Shown here one piece after another: positions 1 to 11,292 of a stretch of DNA of 64,000 bases. The stretch comes from Amanita rubescens (lineage: Eukaryota; Basidiomycota; Agaricomycetes; Agaricales; Amanitaceae): the NCBI GenBank assembly GCA_015039365.1, contig WION01000091.1, forward strand, positions 108,957 through 172,956. Direction: 5' to 3'. Both the position numbers and the translations under genes were made by a program. The notes under the pieces were generated by a model. It saw only the letters and a list, made by a program, of their open reading frames with translations. It was not told where the DNA came from and made no database searches. Within the stretch, counting starts at the first letter, position 1; each line of letters begins with the position of its first letter.

Positions 1-514
1 GACTGTTCCGCCTTGGCATCAATAACTTTGAGGCACCCGTCGTCTTCAAATACGGTGGTAGGATATAGATAGGGTATGGGTACGGGATAACACATTGCGC
101 ATCCGTACCTTAACCCGCACCCATGCCGCGGGTTAACGCTGCCGTAGAGGTACAGAGCAGGTGGAGGACCAGCACCGTCTCAGGCACCTGCGTCCAGACC
201 CCGATTGGGTAGTAAGCGGGAGAGTTGGTTGTTGGGGTGAGGATAGGACTGCTGTAGGGGAAGCGGGAGGCATCCTGTGCACTGAGCCGTCGAAGTGGCC
301 GACTGCGAATTGGGGCAAGTCGGGGGAGACGTCGAATCGTGTCTGGGTCGGGTTGGCCCCGATACCTCCTTTCAGTCAAGTTTCTGCATCACGTTGTCAC
401 ACTGTGATACAGTTGCTCTCTGAATAGCGGAAAGGGGGAATCCCCAGATATCTCTACCACCAGGGCTAGTACGACAGTAACGAACGTACGAATTACAACC
501 AAAACGCACCGGGG
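1..514. other. 5' flank without a recognisable gene
   Basis: The short open frames here look non-coding: biased composition, no domain, no flanking splice signals. The last part is presumably promoter and 5' UTR of the gene that starts at 515. Confidence 0.5.
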
Positions 515-1379
515 ATGTCGATGCTCTACCGCCAGCAAAGCGGGAAAAAACTTTACCGCGGATATAAGGATGCAAACGAATGGACACGAGTGGACCTCGA
601 TTCGTACAATATCCATGTGACTCCGCAAGATACAGCTTCTTTCTTCAATAGCCCTTTTCTTCCAAATCCACAAATTTCAGCAGAGATTCTCGACGTCGAA
701 GAAGCCGTTGACATGAAGAACAACGATAACGTGATGCTCATCGAGCTTCTCGACGCCGCCATGGCTCCGAGTTCGGAAGAATCGGCTGTCATCGACTTTT
801 CAACCCAGTTGTTCAGGTATCTTGGTGGTTACATTGGCGGTCGTCGATATCCACGTACCCGGAAATATCTCGCCCTGCCTATATCTGGTCATACCCAAAA
901 GGCAATGATAGACTTGTGCATCATTGACGGCTCCAGCGACCATATCGTCCTCATCGTCGAAGATTACAAACGTTCAAATGGCTCCATTTCTGATGCAGAG
1001 GCAAAGCTGGTCGCCAAGGCTATCGCTGCGTTTGAGTACAATAACGAATGTAGAAAGGCCAGCGGCTTGCCTGAACTCGACAAGAAGGTAAGCCTCTCTC
1101 CCTATTTCACTTGCCTAACGTTGAGCGCTTCAATAGGTGATGGCTGGGATCATTATGACTGGAACTATGCCGACGTTTTATGAAATTCCCATCACCTTGG
1201 ACCTGGTTCACAGTGTTCGCCATGGAAACTTTTCCTACCAGCCCACTGAAGTCTTGGCTTATTATGTACCCGTTACGAGACAGAACCGTCGTTGGACTGA
1301 AGGCATGAAACCATTGGACAATAGGCGCAATATTCTCAGCTGTTATGAGGCTTTCAAGGCCATTGCAGGGGTTAATTAG
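515..1379 (+). CDS. PD-(D/E)XK nuclease-like mushroom protein, 271 aa, 2 exons
   Basis: Exons are 515-1087 and 1137-1379. The 49-nt intron begins gtaagc and ends caatag, and both exons are in phase 0. Around residues 130-150 a beta hairpin carries an Asp (MIDLC) followed about 15 residues later by VEDYK, which fits the D...(D/E)xK metal-binding core of PD-(D/E)XK nucleases. After it comes a helix rich in Ala and Glu (SDAEAKLVAKAIAAFEYNN). I recognise the general layout as an expanded, uncharacterised agaricomycete family, but the nuclease assignment is inferred from the motif alone and activity is unproven. The start is the first Met of the open frame; no signal peptide or membrane segment is visible. 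It lies about 50 bp from an oppositely oriented DUF2235 relic. Confidence 0.7.
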
Positions 1380-1432
1380 CATAGACTCTGTATCGAATAA
1401 ATACAACTGGGAAGTATTCGATGAACAACCAA

Positions 1433-1861
1433 TCATTTGACATATTCAACCATCGGAAAAATCTGCTCCCAATTATAAGCTTTCGGCCTATAACTCACCT
1501 CACTTATCCGTTTGTCCACAGACTCATGAACCCGAACCTCGTATATACCTCCTGCGGCCAAGATTACGCCTGGTAGCAAATGTGAATATGAAGTTATGTT
1601 TAGACTTTTTTGAAACACATACATTCTTAAACGAATCCAGTTTCCTCTGGCATCTTGATAGGTGAAGAGAGTTGGAATGAATTCAATGAGCCACCAGAAC
1701 CAGACGAGAATGAGCTGGTCGAAAATGTTGTCACGTAAATCGAGAAAATGTCGTCCGACGATGACCGTTAGCTTGCGGGTGGCTGCTAATCTGGATTCTG
1801 CACCGGTCCACCCACTCGGCGCAAGTGACTCCACCATAATAGATATATTGACGTCGACCAT
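1433..1861 (-). pseudogene. 3' relic of a DUF2235 (T6SS Tle1-like hydrolase) gene
   Basis: On the minus strand the frame contains the stretch typical of the C-terminal part of fungal DUF2235 alpha/beta hydrolases: VWFWWLIEFIPTLFTYQDA and GNW, then, after a canonical intron (gtatgt...taccag, 53 nt), an N-L-G-R-R-R-Y-I string. A one-base frame change follows before VRVHESVDKRI and a final Y-R-P-K-A segment ending in VEYVK and stop. The upstream two thirds of such a protein, with its catalytic Ser motif, are not recognisable. So this is a decayed or truncated copy. The family match rests on the order of short conserved blocks, not on a search. Confidence 0.55.
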
Positions 1862-2588
1862 GCGGGCTGTTGTATCGTGTCTCGTGAATTGCCGCGCTCT
1901 GCTTGGATGTCTCGCGTATCGCCGTGGTCTCGGCTAAATCCGCGCGAGGAAGAGATTTTCAGGCCTTGGAACCAGAGCTCACCAGAGTGGGTTATCGACC
2001 GTCTTATTAGAGGGCATGAGTGAGAATGCATATTGTGATTGCCCCATAGGCGGAAGTGCAAGGAATCCTCAATTGTGTTCTGGTAAGGTGAGTGAACAAG
2101 TTTACGCATCACTTCGGGAAGTTCGGGACATATGAGTGGTATATGACACTCGACCGACATCAGATATAAAACGAGTGATATCATCCCCCAGGCTCCCAGG
2201 TCGTCGCTATGGTGCATTTTTCAGTGAACCATCCCAAGTAGAGGAGCGTCGGAAACCATGGAATCAGTACAATTAGCTTCCTCCTACTGCAATTGCACCT
2301 TTGCCATGTGTGAAGACTTGGCGGCGGCCTGTTCTTTTGAGCAATTCAGACTTTGCCTTCTGTTTTGGAGATGCGTAATCAAGCTTCCAGAGTCGTGAAA
2401 GCCCTAAATCATAAATCAAAGATGAATTATGAAACTTGTGATCCTGCAAAGCCGAGAGTGCCGAAACACACGATATTAATTGCCAACGCGATGACCACTC
2501 ATCAGTTCTCATCGATATCATCGCGCATAGCCAGAGAATAGCCAAGTATTTAATAATAAGTGATAACTTTTTTTGATGCTATTCCCCA
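1862..2588. other. intergenic or decayed sequence
   Basis: A minus-strand open frame at 1786-2217 could be eroded upstream sequence of the DUF2235 relic, but it carries no block I recognise. Nothing else here looks coding. Confidence 0.4.
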
Positions 2589-3247
2589 ATGCTTCTCGCT
2601 ACTAAAATCCTCATTTTATTACTTGTCTCCCCTGTGATTCGTGCCATGAAACCTGGCAAAATTGACTACTCGCCGGAGCCCAAGAGACCGCAAATTGAGG
2701 TGACTGACCATCTTGTCCACGCTGAAAGTTGACTCAGTCGGACCAAAAAAGGCCACTTCTGTGGCCAACGTTGCAGCAGTTGCCTTGCAGGACAAATGCA
2801 GAGACGATCATTATGTTGATCACTGCGCAGCATCCATTTTGCACGAGACCTTCTTGAATACAGTCAACTGTGGACTGCCCGTCTTTATGGAACAAGATAT
2901 ACACAACCCCGCAAAGTTTCACTCATTTATTACTGATGAATTCCCCCCCGTAAGTCGCTATAAAGCTATTTTCTGAGAAAGTCTCAGCCCAGCGTCGGAT
3001 AGGAAAAGAACGCGCTAATATATCTCATGATGATCTGTGACTACAAGTGTCATGGACAGGTCACTGGCGGTTCTTGCTGGAACTGTGTAAAGACATGCCT
3101 GTTTACTTTACTGAAGCCGCGTTTTCCTACTATCAACCAACGATTAAATATATACAGCGGACTCGTGACACAAGCACTTTCGGGTTCGCACCAGAAACGG
3201 GCGTACTACTAATGGCGAAATCCGTAGCTACGCAACCGATGTTGTGA
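2589..3247 (+). pseudogene. possible broken small secreted protein
   Basis: An ATG at 2589 opens a peptide with a good signal-peptide profile (MLLATKILILLLVSPVIRA) followed by a Pro/Lys-rich stretch. Coding-like sequence with paired cysteines continues in another frame from about 2738 to 2949, where a clear donor gtaagt follows a run of seven C. A last coding-like exon ends at 3247. The frames do not join: the only likely first intron would be 38 nt and out of phase, and the C7 run (2943-2949) puts the last exon one base out. Either the gene is dead or the homopolymer is miscalled. No family recognised. Confidence 0.28.
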
Positions 3248-3508
3248 CATAATGTCAATATATACCCCTAGACACGTTAAAGGGTTCGCCGTTTACTTTG
3301 TTTTTCATCAAGCGGCCCCGTGCTAAGGCGTGCATAGGAGGTAACTGAGAAAAGTGTAGCCCTGGAGGCAGATGGTCAGGTGGACGGTGTGGCCCGCGAA
3401 GCACCGCGCTTTCCATCACAATCCCCGGGGGCGGCGGACAGAACAACTCAAATATCATTCCTCTCGTCAAAGTCACGCCGGTAACCGACTACATTTAATG
3501 CACCGCGT

Positions 3509-3989
3509 CTAAAGATCGTACGCTGCTGCTTCTGCTTCTAAGTCCCGTTCGTTGAGCTCCAGTATATAATCCAGTGCTCGCTTATAGCTTATGACCTTTA
3601 ATAGACATCATGCATGAGTTGTGTATCGTAACTTCAGAGAGTACTACTTACCTCGCTACGTAATTGAAGAAGTTGCACCCGTTCAGCTCGAGGTTCGAGA
3701 AAATCGCGCTTGTGGTGGCTCTTGCGGTCGTGTATATAATGGGCGAGCGCCTACCCAAAACACCTTTACGTTCGGCTCCCTGACCAAGCTCAAGTACAAC
3801 CGAAGAACGCACCTCTCCTCCTTCCACGAGTCCTTTGATAGCCCAGCCGATCGGTCCAAATAATGGTGCCGGACTGCGTTGTTTAATATCAGGGAATGTT
3901 TGGGGGGCTCCATAACTTGAAGGCGCCGCATAAGCTGGCATGCTAACAGCCAAGACGAGGAGGACGGGGACGGGGACTGCAAGACGCAT
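3509..3989 (-). CDS. small secreted protein, 110 aa, 3 exons
   Basis: Exons read 3989-3813, 3720-3652 and 3595-3509. All junctions are phase 0, introns are 92 and 56 nt, and the second is canonical (gtaagt...ttaaag). Residues 1-21 form a signal peptide ending AYA-AP; a short hydrophobic patch (FGPIGWAI) follows near residue 45. The C-terminal half is predicted as two charged amphipathic helices, ending ERDLEAEAAAYDL and stop. There are no cysteines in the mature part, which is unusual for fungal effectors. An alternative acceptor 12 nt downstream (3708) would drop four residues. Family unknown; possibly a secreted helical peptide. Confidence 0.6.
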
Positions 3990-5748
3990 TATAGGGGTTA
4001 ATTTATGTGAGGATACGGGACCAGCCCTATCTATTGGCTACAATGTCAAAATACAGAATTCATGGGAGTAGACGGGCTTCTTACAGGAGGATAGATGTTG
4101 GGATGCACGGCACAGTGGGATGGTGGGGAACCACGCCTACTTTTAAGCCCAGGTTAGTAATAGGATCCGTGACGAACATTGCCGCCTTAGCAGCGCGGTG
4201 CGCGGAGTATAGGTACTATTTATATAGGCGCAGTAAAGCTGTTCTCGTGGCTATGACAGCATAATGATTTAAATAATAAATTAAATATTTTCAACTTGCT
4301 TGTTGCATACCTTCGGCTTACGATGACTTCGTGCAACTTTTGTTCCTACTAAAGTAGTATCGCGAATTCGATGTTCAGCGATCTACTGAATGTATTTCGT
4401 GTGGAACATTCTGGACACTGGTAACGAACTTCGTCTGGAGCCTACAAATATGATCAGTGACAAAGTTCAGGGACGTTTCATGACGTGAAGGACATGGTAC
4501 ATTTTTAGTCAATCACCGCGTTTCCCCGCGACCAAAGGTCGCCATAGACAAGGCACGATTTGATGCGACTGACGGCACTGTAAGCTGGAAAGAGCATGAA
4601 AGTGTACCAGTTCTGATCATGGGGGGACTCCAAGGCAATATACATTGATCATGAGTTTCGGGTTTGGTGGCAGTTGATCGTTGATCAATGATATTAATAA
4701 TGTGATATGCATCTTTGACTCGAAGACGAAACAAACCTTCGTCGACTACAGATGCATCTCTTGCTACCACTTGTTACAATCGATGAAGGACAAAGTACGC
4801 GCGTCCCCGCTCGACTGCCTATGAGGAAAAACAGGGGCGCGACCGTATGAGGGTTCTGGCAGAGCACTGTAGTTGCGTATGTGAGGGCTCCGTGGCTCTA
4901 CCTTTTCTGAACGACAGAGCAGAGCGGGCGTGCGTGCAATTTGAATTGTTCCGCCTTCTGCCATTCGGTTGCTTGCTGTCACTGGCATGGACCTGGTCAC
5001 CATCCTTTCTGGTAAGAATTGATGTCCTTGGTACGCATACACACTCCTCGTCTAGATGAAGAACCTGTACTGCCTAACTGTGAAGAAGCGTGCCCCGTAC
5101 GACATCACTTCCCTGTGATGTCCTCAGACAGGATCGAAGTCGCGTTGAAGCAGTAAAGCGTACCATATGACGTCACCATATCAGTGCCAATAATATCTCC
5201 GAACAAAACCGATGATCCGTCTTCAGTAGGTCCAATGCCGCATTTTCGTCCTGGTCTCTGAGCGATGCTGGTGGCGAGGATCGGATGATGACAATACAAG
5301 ATATTACAAAAATGTACATCACAGGCACCCACCACCCACCACAAGCGCCCTGGGGCCTAAACAAGGTTATAATAATAAAAAAAGAATACGGTCCAAACTT
5401 ATCAGGTCTAGGGCGAGACATACAGCCTGAGGTGAAGCAAGGGGGAACCGATCCACTAAAAATTACCCGGTTGGAATGTGCAACTTTTGATTCATATATC
5501 GACGTGCGTAGTAACACAACAAGTAACACGAATCAACTAAATTATGAACTTCCAGAGCTCATGGCTCAGTCCATCGCGATCGACAGTGACCTGGGGCAAT
5601 TTTTATAACTATCAGTATATAATTTTTGGAAAAAAAGCATACCGGAGTAAGAGGAGCGTGGCTCGCGAGCCTCATAAACAAGTCTTGGCGGATAACCTTA
5701 ATCCTATAAAGCATCGCATTCAATTCACCGTAGCAAAGTTCATTGTCC
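3990..5748. other. long stretch without a convincing gene
   Basis: There are short frames on both strands only. A minus-strand frame ending at 5105 (containing KCGIGPTEDGSSVLFGDIIG) and one at 4513-4770 have a protein-like composition but no start, introns or family that I can support. They could be downstream remains of the lectin-like gene at 5749-6160. An AT-rich patch lies at 4263-4290. Confidence 0.4.
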
Positions 5749-6160
5749 TCACTCACTTGTACAATCCAGGATGCTCTTCAATAAGTTCATACCGTTCACG
5801 TATGGGACGAACGACAACGTCACTTCCCTGTGTGCGGATGATTCAGTTCCACGAATATTGACGGTCAGACTACTAAACGAACAGGATGATGGCCCTTGTC
5901 GGCGACACCCGCTTCGGGAGACATAAGGCTGTGCAAGGTAACCCAAGCTTTGCCGTCTCTTTGGAGGACCCACTGCAAACCCAAGTATCAATATATGCTT
6001 GTACGCGGACCATAAACTACTTCACCTTCTGGCTTATACCCCCGTGTTCCGGGAATCCGACGATATTGGTGCCCGGCGCAATCCTGCCTCCATCCAAGTC
6101 GAAGTATAACCCTGTGGTTTCGCTGACAATTCTGTAGGTTCCGTTGTGTGGGAGTCCCAT
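5749..6160 (-). pseudogene. ricin-B-type beta-trefoil lectin fragment
   Basis: Exon 1 is 6160-6026 (45 codons) and encodes MGLPHNGTYRIV, then a D-L-D-G-G motif and a GFPEHGG segment. Both are characteristic of mushroom ricin-type lectins, where the first beta-trefoil repeat reads G-x-Y-x-I...DL-x-G...G-x-x-x-HGG-x-x-Q. A 53-nt intron (gtgaag...tttgcag) leads to exon 2 at 5972, beginning WVLQRDGKAW, the usual QW-like block. This frame meets a TGA at 5865-5867 after about one repeat. A second coding-like frame, ending at 5749, continues the minus strand (LTVNIRGTE...). The full three-repeat domain is therefore missing: a frameshifted relic, or an intron I could not place. Confidence 0.5.
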
Positions 6161-7951
6161 GATCGCTATGCAGAGCTGAGGTCGTATTGACTGAGGAGAG
6201 TCGGGCTGTCATCGCCGCTCTTATATGTCGACGAATGATACGCGTTCTTTCATATGATTCGTGGCCATGTCCTTGGTGCAAACCTTTCAAGCAGTGTCTA
6301 ATGTTATAATGGTGGTTGACATGTCAAATGGTCTAGACGTACAGGGATCATGATTTTATGTCAATCCGTGGAAGCGCACCGCTCTAGACGCAAGGGTATG
6401 ATACCTCGTGAGCGTTTGCTTTTCGCCAGTATTATTCGACTTCCGATGCCGATAGACCTGAGTTAACAAAGAGGGACAAACGCATTCGATTTGAATCAGG
6501 AAAGTTGGTTCATTTCCAGTCGAGGACGGAGAAGATGGACGCATTGCTTTGAATGGGGTAATTTTCCGGTTCCACGTCCTTTGACGATTTTTATCCTTTG
6601 CAGGCTGCTCGTAGCTGAATCGAGGGCCGCACCAGCTAGAGCAGCACATAGTCTGATATGGCTGTGGGGCACATACAAGATGTGCCGTGACGATCATCTG
6701 CATCCGCCGAAACGCGCGTTTGGCGATGTTTGTACCCTGCGGCCGCCCGTTACTCGATCGATCATCTGCTACTCAAGCAATTGTAATGGCGACCATGCAC
6801 CCTGTCAAGCTATCGGGCTTTGACTTTGTGCGAATCCGATCATCTTGTTAGTTATGCGTAAGTTCACCAGATCTGGCGGGTTCATCTTTACAATGCGTCA
6901 AATTAACTGAGCGCCATTTTTACTCTGGCAAACCTGACACTATGATGATTAGAATCGGGTACGGTGTAGAAATTCTGTCCGTTGTAAATGACTAGAACTT
7001 GAAGTACCACTTACTGTTAGGCGGTTGGGTAAAGTCTTTGTCCTTTCCATCCGAGGTACTAGAAGAGTTAAGAGCCTATTAGATCATATAGGCGAACATT
7101 ATTTTATACGAGCAACCTTCTTGTTTCTGGCAGCGCTTCAGCATTGAACTGTACACAGTCAATCAGGCTTCAATTCCCTTGTGACTTCGAATCTGGTTTT
7201 ACTTCAGACGGTGAGCAATGGGAATTGGAACTGTCGGTTGCGGGTGCGCGGTTACATATCTCCGGCTGATGTCATGTGCGACTGGAGCATTCACTGGTAT
7301 TGAGAAAAGGCAATAACTATATTTTAGTGGCAGCCACAAGACCATCAACATAAACTGGAACTATCATATCGAGCAATTTTCATTGTAACCGACCGACGCC
7401 CGATCATCGCTATTGGAATCTAACGGATAACGGTGATAATATGTACCCGAACGGCCTGACAATAAGTTACTAAGGCGTGATCAGCCCAAATTATCTCCGG
7501 CGGTCTTTAGTACGCGCTCTTTTCGAGTTCCCCCCCGCATTTCTCGGCGGCGCGACGACAGTCCGTTTTCTCAGTGCGCCTGCGTGAAGAAGTTTGAACC
7601 GATAATAAAGCACGATGCATGGCCGCCTACCTTTACCTTTACCTTTACCTTTACCTTTACCTTTACCTTTCGTTTCTGTTTCCCAATTATCATACCAGCC
7701 GTGTCCGAATAGGCATTCCTTTTGTACGCACGCAAGAAGGTCGTCTCTTTCCTTGTGACAGCGAAGCAGGCACCAGTCTGCAAACGCAATGGGCTGTTGT
7801 GGTATTGGCTTGAGTAAAAAGGAAAAAGGGCGATACGTACGATCGGAAGTGTTAGTACCGGTACTTGGAGAATGTCATCAATAAGTGAAATGGGTCATAA
7901 TGAGTGTGCTTTTCTTTACCTCTATGTTCGGCTTTCAATTGGAGGTCTCGA
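6161..7951. other. intergenic sequence with a hexamer microsatellite
   Basis: I found no gene. Open frames at 6491-6823 and on the opposite strand overlap each other and match nothing known. The only clear structures are the simple repeat at 7629-7670 and the start of a 70-bp tandem duplication at 7884. Confidence 0.45.
7629..7670. repeat. (ACCTTT)7 microsatellite
   Basis: Seven perfect copies of the hexamer ACCTTT occupy 7629-7670. The unit differs from the TTAGGG telomere repeat, so this is an internal microsatellite. Confidence 0.95.
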
Positions 7952-8023
7952 TCAGTGAAATGGGTCATAACGAGTATGGTTTTTTTTACCTTTCTCTTTG
8001 GCTATGAATCCTTGCCTCCAAAG
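7884..8023. repeat. diverged 70-bp tandem duplication
   Basis: The segment beginning agtgaaatgggtcataa at 7884 recurs at 7954 with scattered substitutions, giving a period of 70. The right-hand unit contains the end of the last exon of the minus-strand secreted-protein gene, including its stop codon at 7952-7954 and a donor-like gtaaaa. The left-hand unit is a copy of this 3' end. Confidence 0.8.
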
Positions 8024-8545
8024 TTCCTCCTGTTCAGAGTCTTTGATCTTTGCCAATATAACCTGGATGTCAAGGCTGCGAGTGATGCACAAATAAACAA
8101 ACTCCGGGAACTGTTGTGGTTTTAATTTAACGTTTGACCACAAAAGGCGACACATACAACGTTGTAACTGCCTCTAGGCTGCAGATTTTCTACCAAATGG
8201 ATTTGAATAGGATTCATCGACAGCTGAGCCGGGGACACGCCGCCCACACCGTAGTTATGTGGATTTCTGATACAACCACTTATACAGTTTACGACAGCGG
8301 TATCGTCCATTGGCAAGCGAGGGTGCCCACGCGAACATTCTCCTTCACAAGCTTTTTCTAACTTGGGTTTGAATTTGAGTTTGGTCAATTCGGCGGCGAA
8401 AGACGACAATGGCACGTACGCCCGGTTCCGGTGCTCGAGCGATCAGGGGTACTGGCTCGAGGCTGTTGGGAGAATTCAAGGAAAGACAAGCACGCGCCAA
8501 TACAACGAGGACGATAATGAAGCGGGTCAAAACTTGAAAGGGCAT
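7952..8545 (-). CDS. small secreted cysteine-containing protein, about 162 aa, 3 exons
   Basis: Exons 8545-8420, 8361-8158 and 8110-7952 join in phase 0 across introns of 58 nt (gtacgt...cccaag) and 47 nt (gtatgt...caacag). Residues 1-20 form a signal peptide (MPFQVLTRFIIVLVVLARAC). The second exon carries spaced cysteines (ACEGEC, NCISGC). The last exon is a charged helical segment (AKIKDSEQEELWRQG) ending at TGA 7954-7952. A further in-frame intron inside exon 2 (a gtaaac donor and a cag acceptor about 69 nt apart) would remove the NCISGC block, so the length is uncertain. Family not recognised. Confidence 0.55.
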
Positions 8546-9843
8546 AGTAGGGGAATGTTGCTTGGGGTAGAAACGGAGACCTTGCTCTCCCCATTTATGG
8601 TTTTCACTCTGGCTGACACGATCATACGGGATGATATTGGCTGTGGAGTAGATGAATCTGAAACAAACAAAACCTGAGCGCGAGCTGATCCGGAGCCAAG
8701 CCGAACTTGCTACGCTCGACGCTGCCATCTTTCACCACCCGTCATTTTAGCCATTTGCCACTAATAAATATACCTCAATGTTCCGAGATGACGCGATACG
8801 AAGGGGGTCATAAGCAAAACTGTATTATCGCAACGTATTCATCAGCCGACGCTCTGATCTATCATTGCGAAACCCAGGGGTGCGCTCTTACTAATCTCTT
8901 CACTCGCCTCGCTCTCAGATTCTTGTACAACGACAGCACAATGATGGTATGCGAAAGATGAGATTGAGCAGGAAGCCATATTCACTGACATATTGGCGCT
9001 GCTGTGGCTTTGACCTAAGTCGCGTCCGAGTGTAACGAGTAAGCACATGTTCTTGTCAGCTACTCGTATTCGGGCTGATGTGATTTCGTCTAGAGGGAGA
9101 TCGCAAAGGGTTATGAAGAGACGAAGCTTGGACCGCACAGTGCTGCCACGTACTACTACTAGGACGCCTATTGGAATCATGCTTTCTGCATTCACCACTG
9201 CCCCAGCTAACAACCATACCATTTGTAGCTGGGCTCACTCTAGTTCTCACTGGGAGAGGGGAAAGAGGGAGCGAAAGGAGAGGAGAGGGAACCATGAAAA
9301 GACAGGATGATGTGGCAGTCGATGAAAAAAGTGACGAAATTGAAGACGATCGGAAAGCCTGCCGAACCTAAAGCTGCTTTCATAAAAATGATGCTGGGAC
9401 GACGCTCAGATTCGTCTTGAATGTACCCTGAGGTATGTGTCCATCCGAAATTGGCTCAAGGCAACAACCGACATGGAACGTCGCCATGACAGCTCCATGT
9501 AACAGGGCTACAAAGACCACATCGTCCGAGTCATAATCGAAGAGGATTTTGAGCATCTCGGTCGTGTGTTTGTACGAATGACTTAGTCCATGATGTAAGG
9601 TGTGTAAAGCATGACAACCCCGGCATGAAAATTGGAGGCTTTACGGTACCATTTTTTTACAAACACATTCGTTCTACTTGCTCCAGGCTTGCGTTGGAGT
9701 TTGGCGCTTCTTGTTACGCTCGGCAGAAACGGCTATTTGGTACACTTTGGTTTATACTATGCTATATTTGGGAGCTCTCCGATAAGATCCAACTCGGGCA
9801 TAATCTTTTTGTCACCCGAGGAGGCCAAAGTCATTCAGTCAAA
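8546..9843. other. intergenic sequence
   Basis: A minus-strand frame at 8842-9222 begins with a signal-peptide-like stretch (MVWLLAGAVVNA) but lacks supporting introns, a family match or a conserved pattern. I do not annotate it as a gene. Nothing else stands out. Confidence 0.4.
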
Positions 9844-11292
9844 ATGAGCGTCGCATCGAGAGCGCCTGTCGAAATTCTATCCGAAATATTTCTCTTCCTC
9901 CGTGATAAACCAATTGCTCTCCACGACTTGACGAACAGTGTACACTTTGGCGAATTTCCATGGGCCGTAGGACAAGTTTGCAGTCGTTGGAGGTCAATAT
10001 TTTTGTCCTACCCGGCTTTGTGGTCCTCTCTTTCCCTCTACGACCATATATGCTGGAAACCACCCCCCAGTGTTGCTTACGTCGCTGAAATGAACCGACG
10101 TACGGCGTTTTACCTCAAACGCTCCAAGCAGCATCCTCTCACCATAACCGTTCAGGCGTCGAACTCAAATTTTTCTACGATATGGATAACGCTACTGTCA
10201 CACTCGAATCGATGGCAAAAGGTGGATCTGTGGATAGGGAGCGGGCCGAACGGCTGGTCCGTGATGGATGGTCTTGCCGGACGGAGGGGAAAGATTCAGA
10301 TTCTCAAGTCACTGAAGATCACTCTGACCGAATCTAAAGGCCAGAGGGGCCCCATGGCGTTGGAAATCGCGCCGTGCCTTACCGAAATCGAACTAGATTT
10401 GCCACGCTGGCCCGGGGCGAGAATAAACGAATGCATATTCCCCTGCTCAGGCTACAAGTTTCCCGTCTGAATTTCACTTGTACCAGAACACTTTTTACTC
10501 CAGATTCAGAATGTTGAGGAGCTACGATTCGTAATCGAAGACAGGGCTGGAGTTTTCAAGTGCCCGTCTGTCCATTTTCCACGTCTCAGACTCCTTGAAA
10601 TCTCGCTCGTCTCTCCAGAAGTAATGTCGTGGTTCAAAGCACCATTGCTGGATCATCTCTTGGTGCACAACAGATGTCAAGATGACCTTTCTGAAGAAAT
10701 ATCATCCTTCGTTCACCGCTCTTCCCGTTGCGTCCGTCGCTTGACAATTCAACGCTGTGGTGTTGGTGCAGCTCGTGATATGGTCGAGGTACTGGCTGGT
10801 GTTGAAGAACTTTACATCAAGCAAATGTTTGAGGCGTTACTGGGAGAATTCGTTGATTTTGCACACGACATGGTAAAATCACACGACATGTATCTGCCGA
10901 ACTTGCGGGTGCTTCAAGTGCCGTGTTGTCCTGAACACTTTCAGCAATTAATACCAGAAGCATGTCCTTTTTTCGAAAAACCTGACGTTTCGCCGCTCGA
11001 AAAATTAATCGTCACCGTGAATACTGCTGGTAATTGCGGCGGCTGCGGCTCCCAGTGCGGCGGGGAATCGACAGCCATTGATCATACATTGAAAATTATG
11101 TGCCGTTGGCCATCTTTCTCTGTCATTTATCTTAATTATGACCAACCAAATCTCATCTTGACTCTTCATGCTTTGGTGGCCAGTACTGTTGTTGGTCTCG
11201 CTATCTACTATCCCAGCCACAAGTACCACTCAGATGATAGCTACAGACACTACAAAATTTTAGAAAACAAGCGCCTGGCGGTAAATACCTGA
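9844..11292 (+). pseudogene. F-box/LRR-like protein with an in-frame stop
   Basis: From the ATG at 9844 the protein starts with a typical agaric F-box (RAPVEILSEIFLFLRD, then VCSRWRSIFLSYPALWSSL) and continues into leucine-rich repeat-like sequence. TGA at 10468-10470 interrupts the frame, and the same frame resumes to 11292 (VEELRFVIED and many LRR-like blocks). Between about 10425 and 10500 a better LRR-like peptide (MHIPLLRLQVSRLNF) lies two bases out of frame, and a candidate 46-nt intron (gtttcc...ctccag) would restore the rest. One small indel near 10425 would explain everything. An unbroken protein would have about 470 residues. F-box proteins are substrate receptors of SCF ubiquitin ligases. 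Confidence 0.6.

Noticed and set aside
7629..7670. telomere-like repeat
   Set aside because: The unit is ACCTTT, not CCCTAA/TTAGGG. It is an interstitial microsatellite.
8842..9222. 126-codon minus-strand frame beginning with a signal-peptide-like sequence
   Set aside because: No family, no introns, no conserved spacing of cysteines. I could not separate it from chance.
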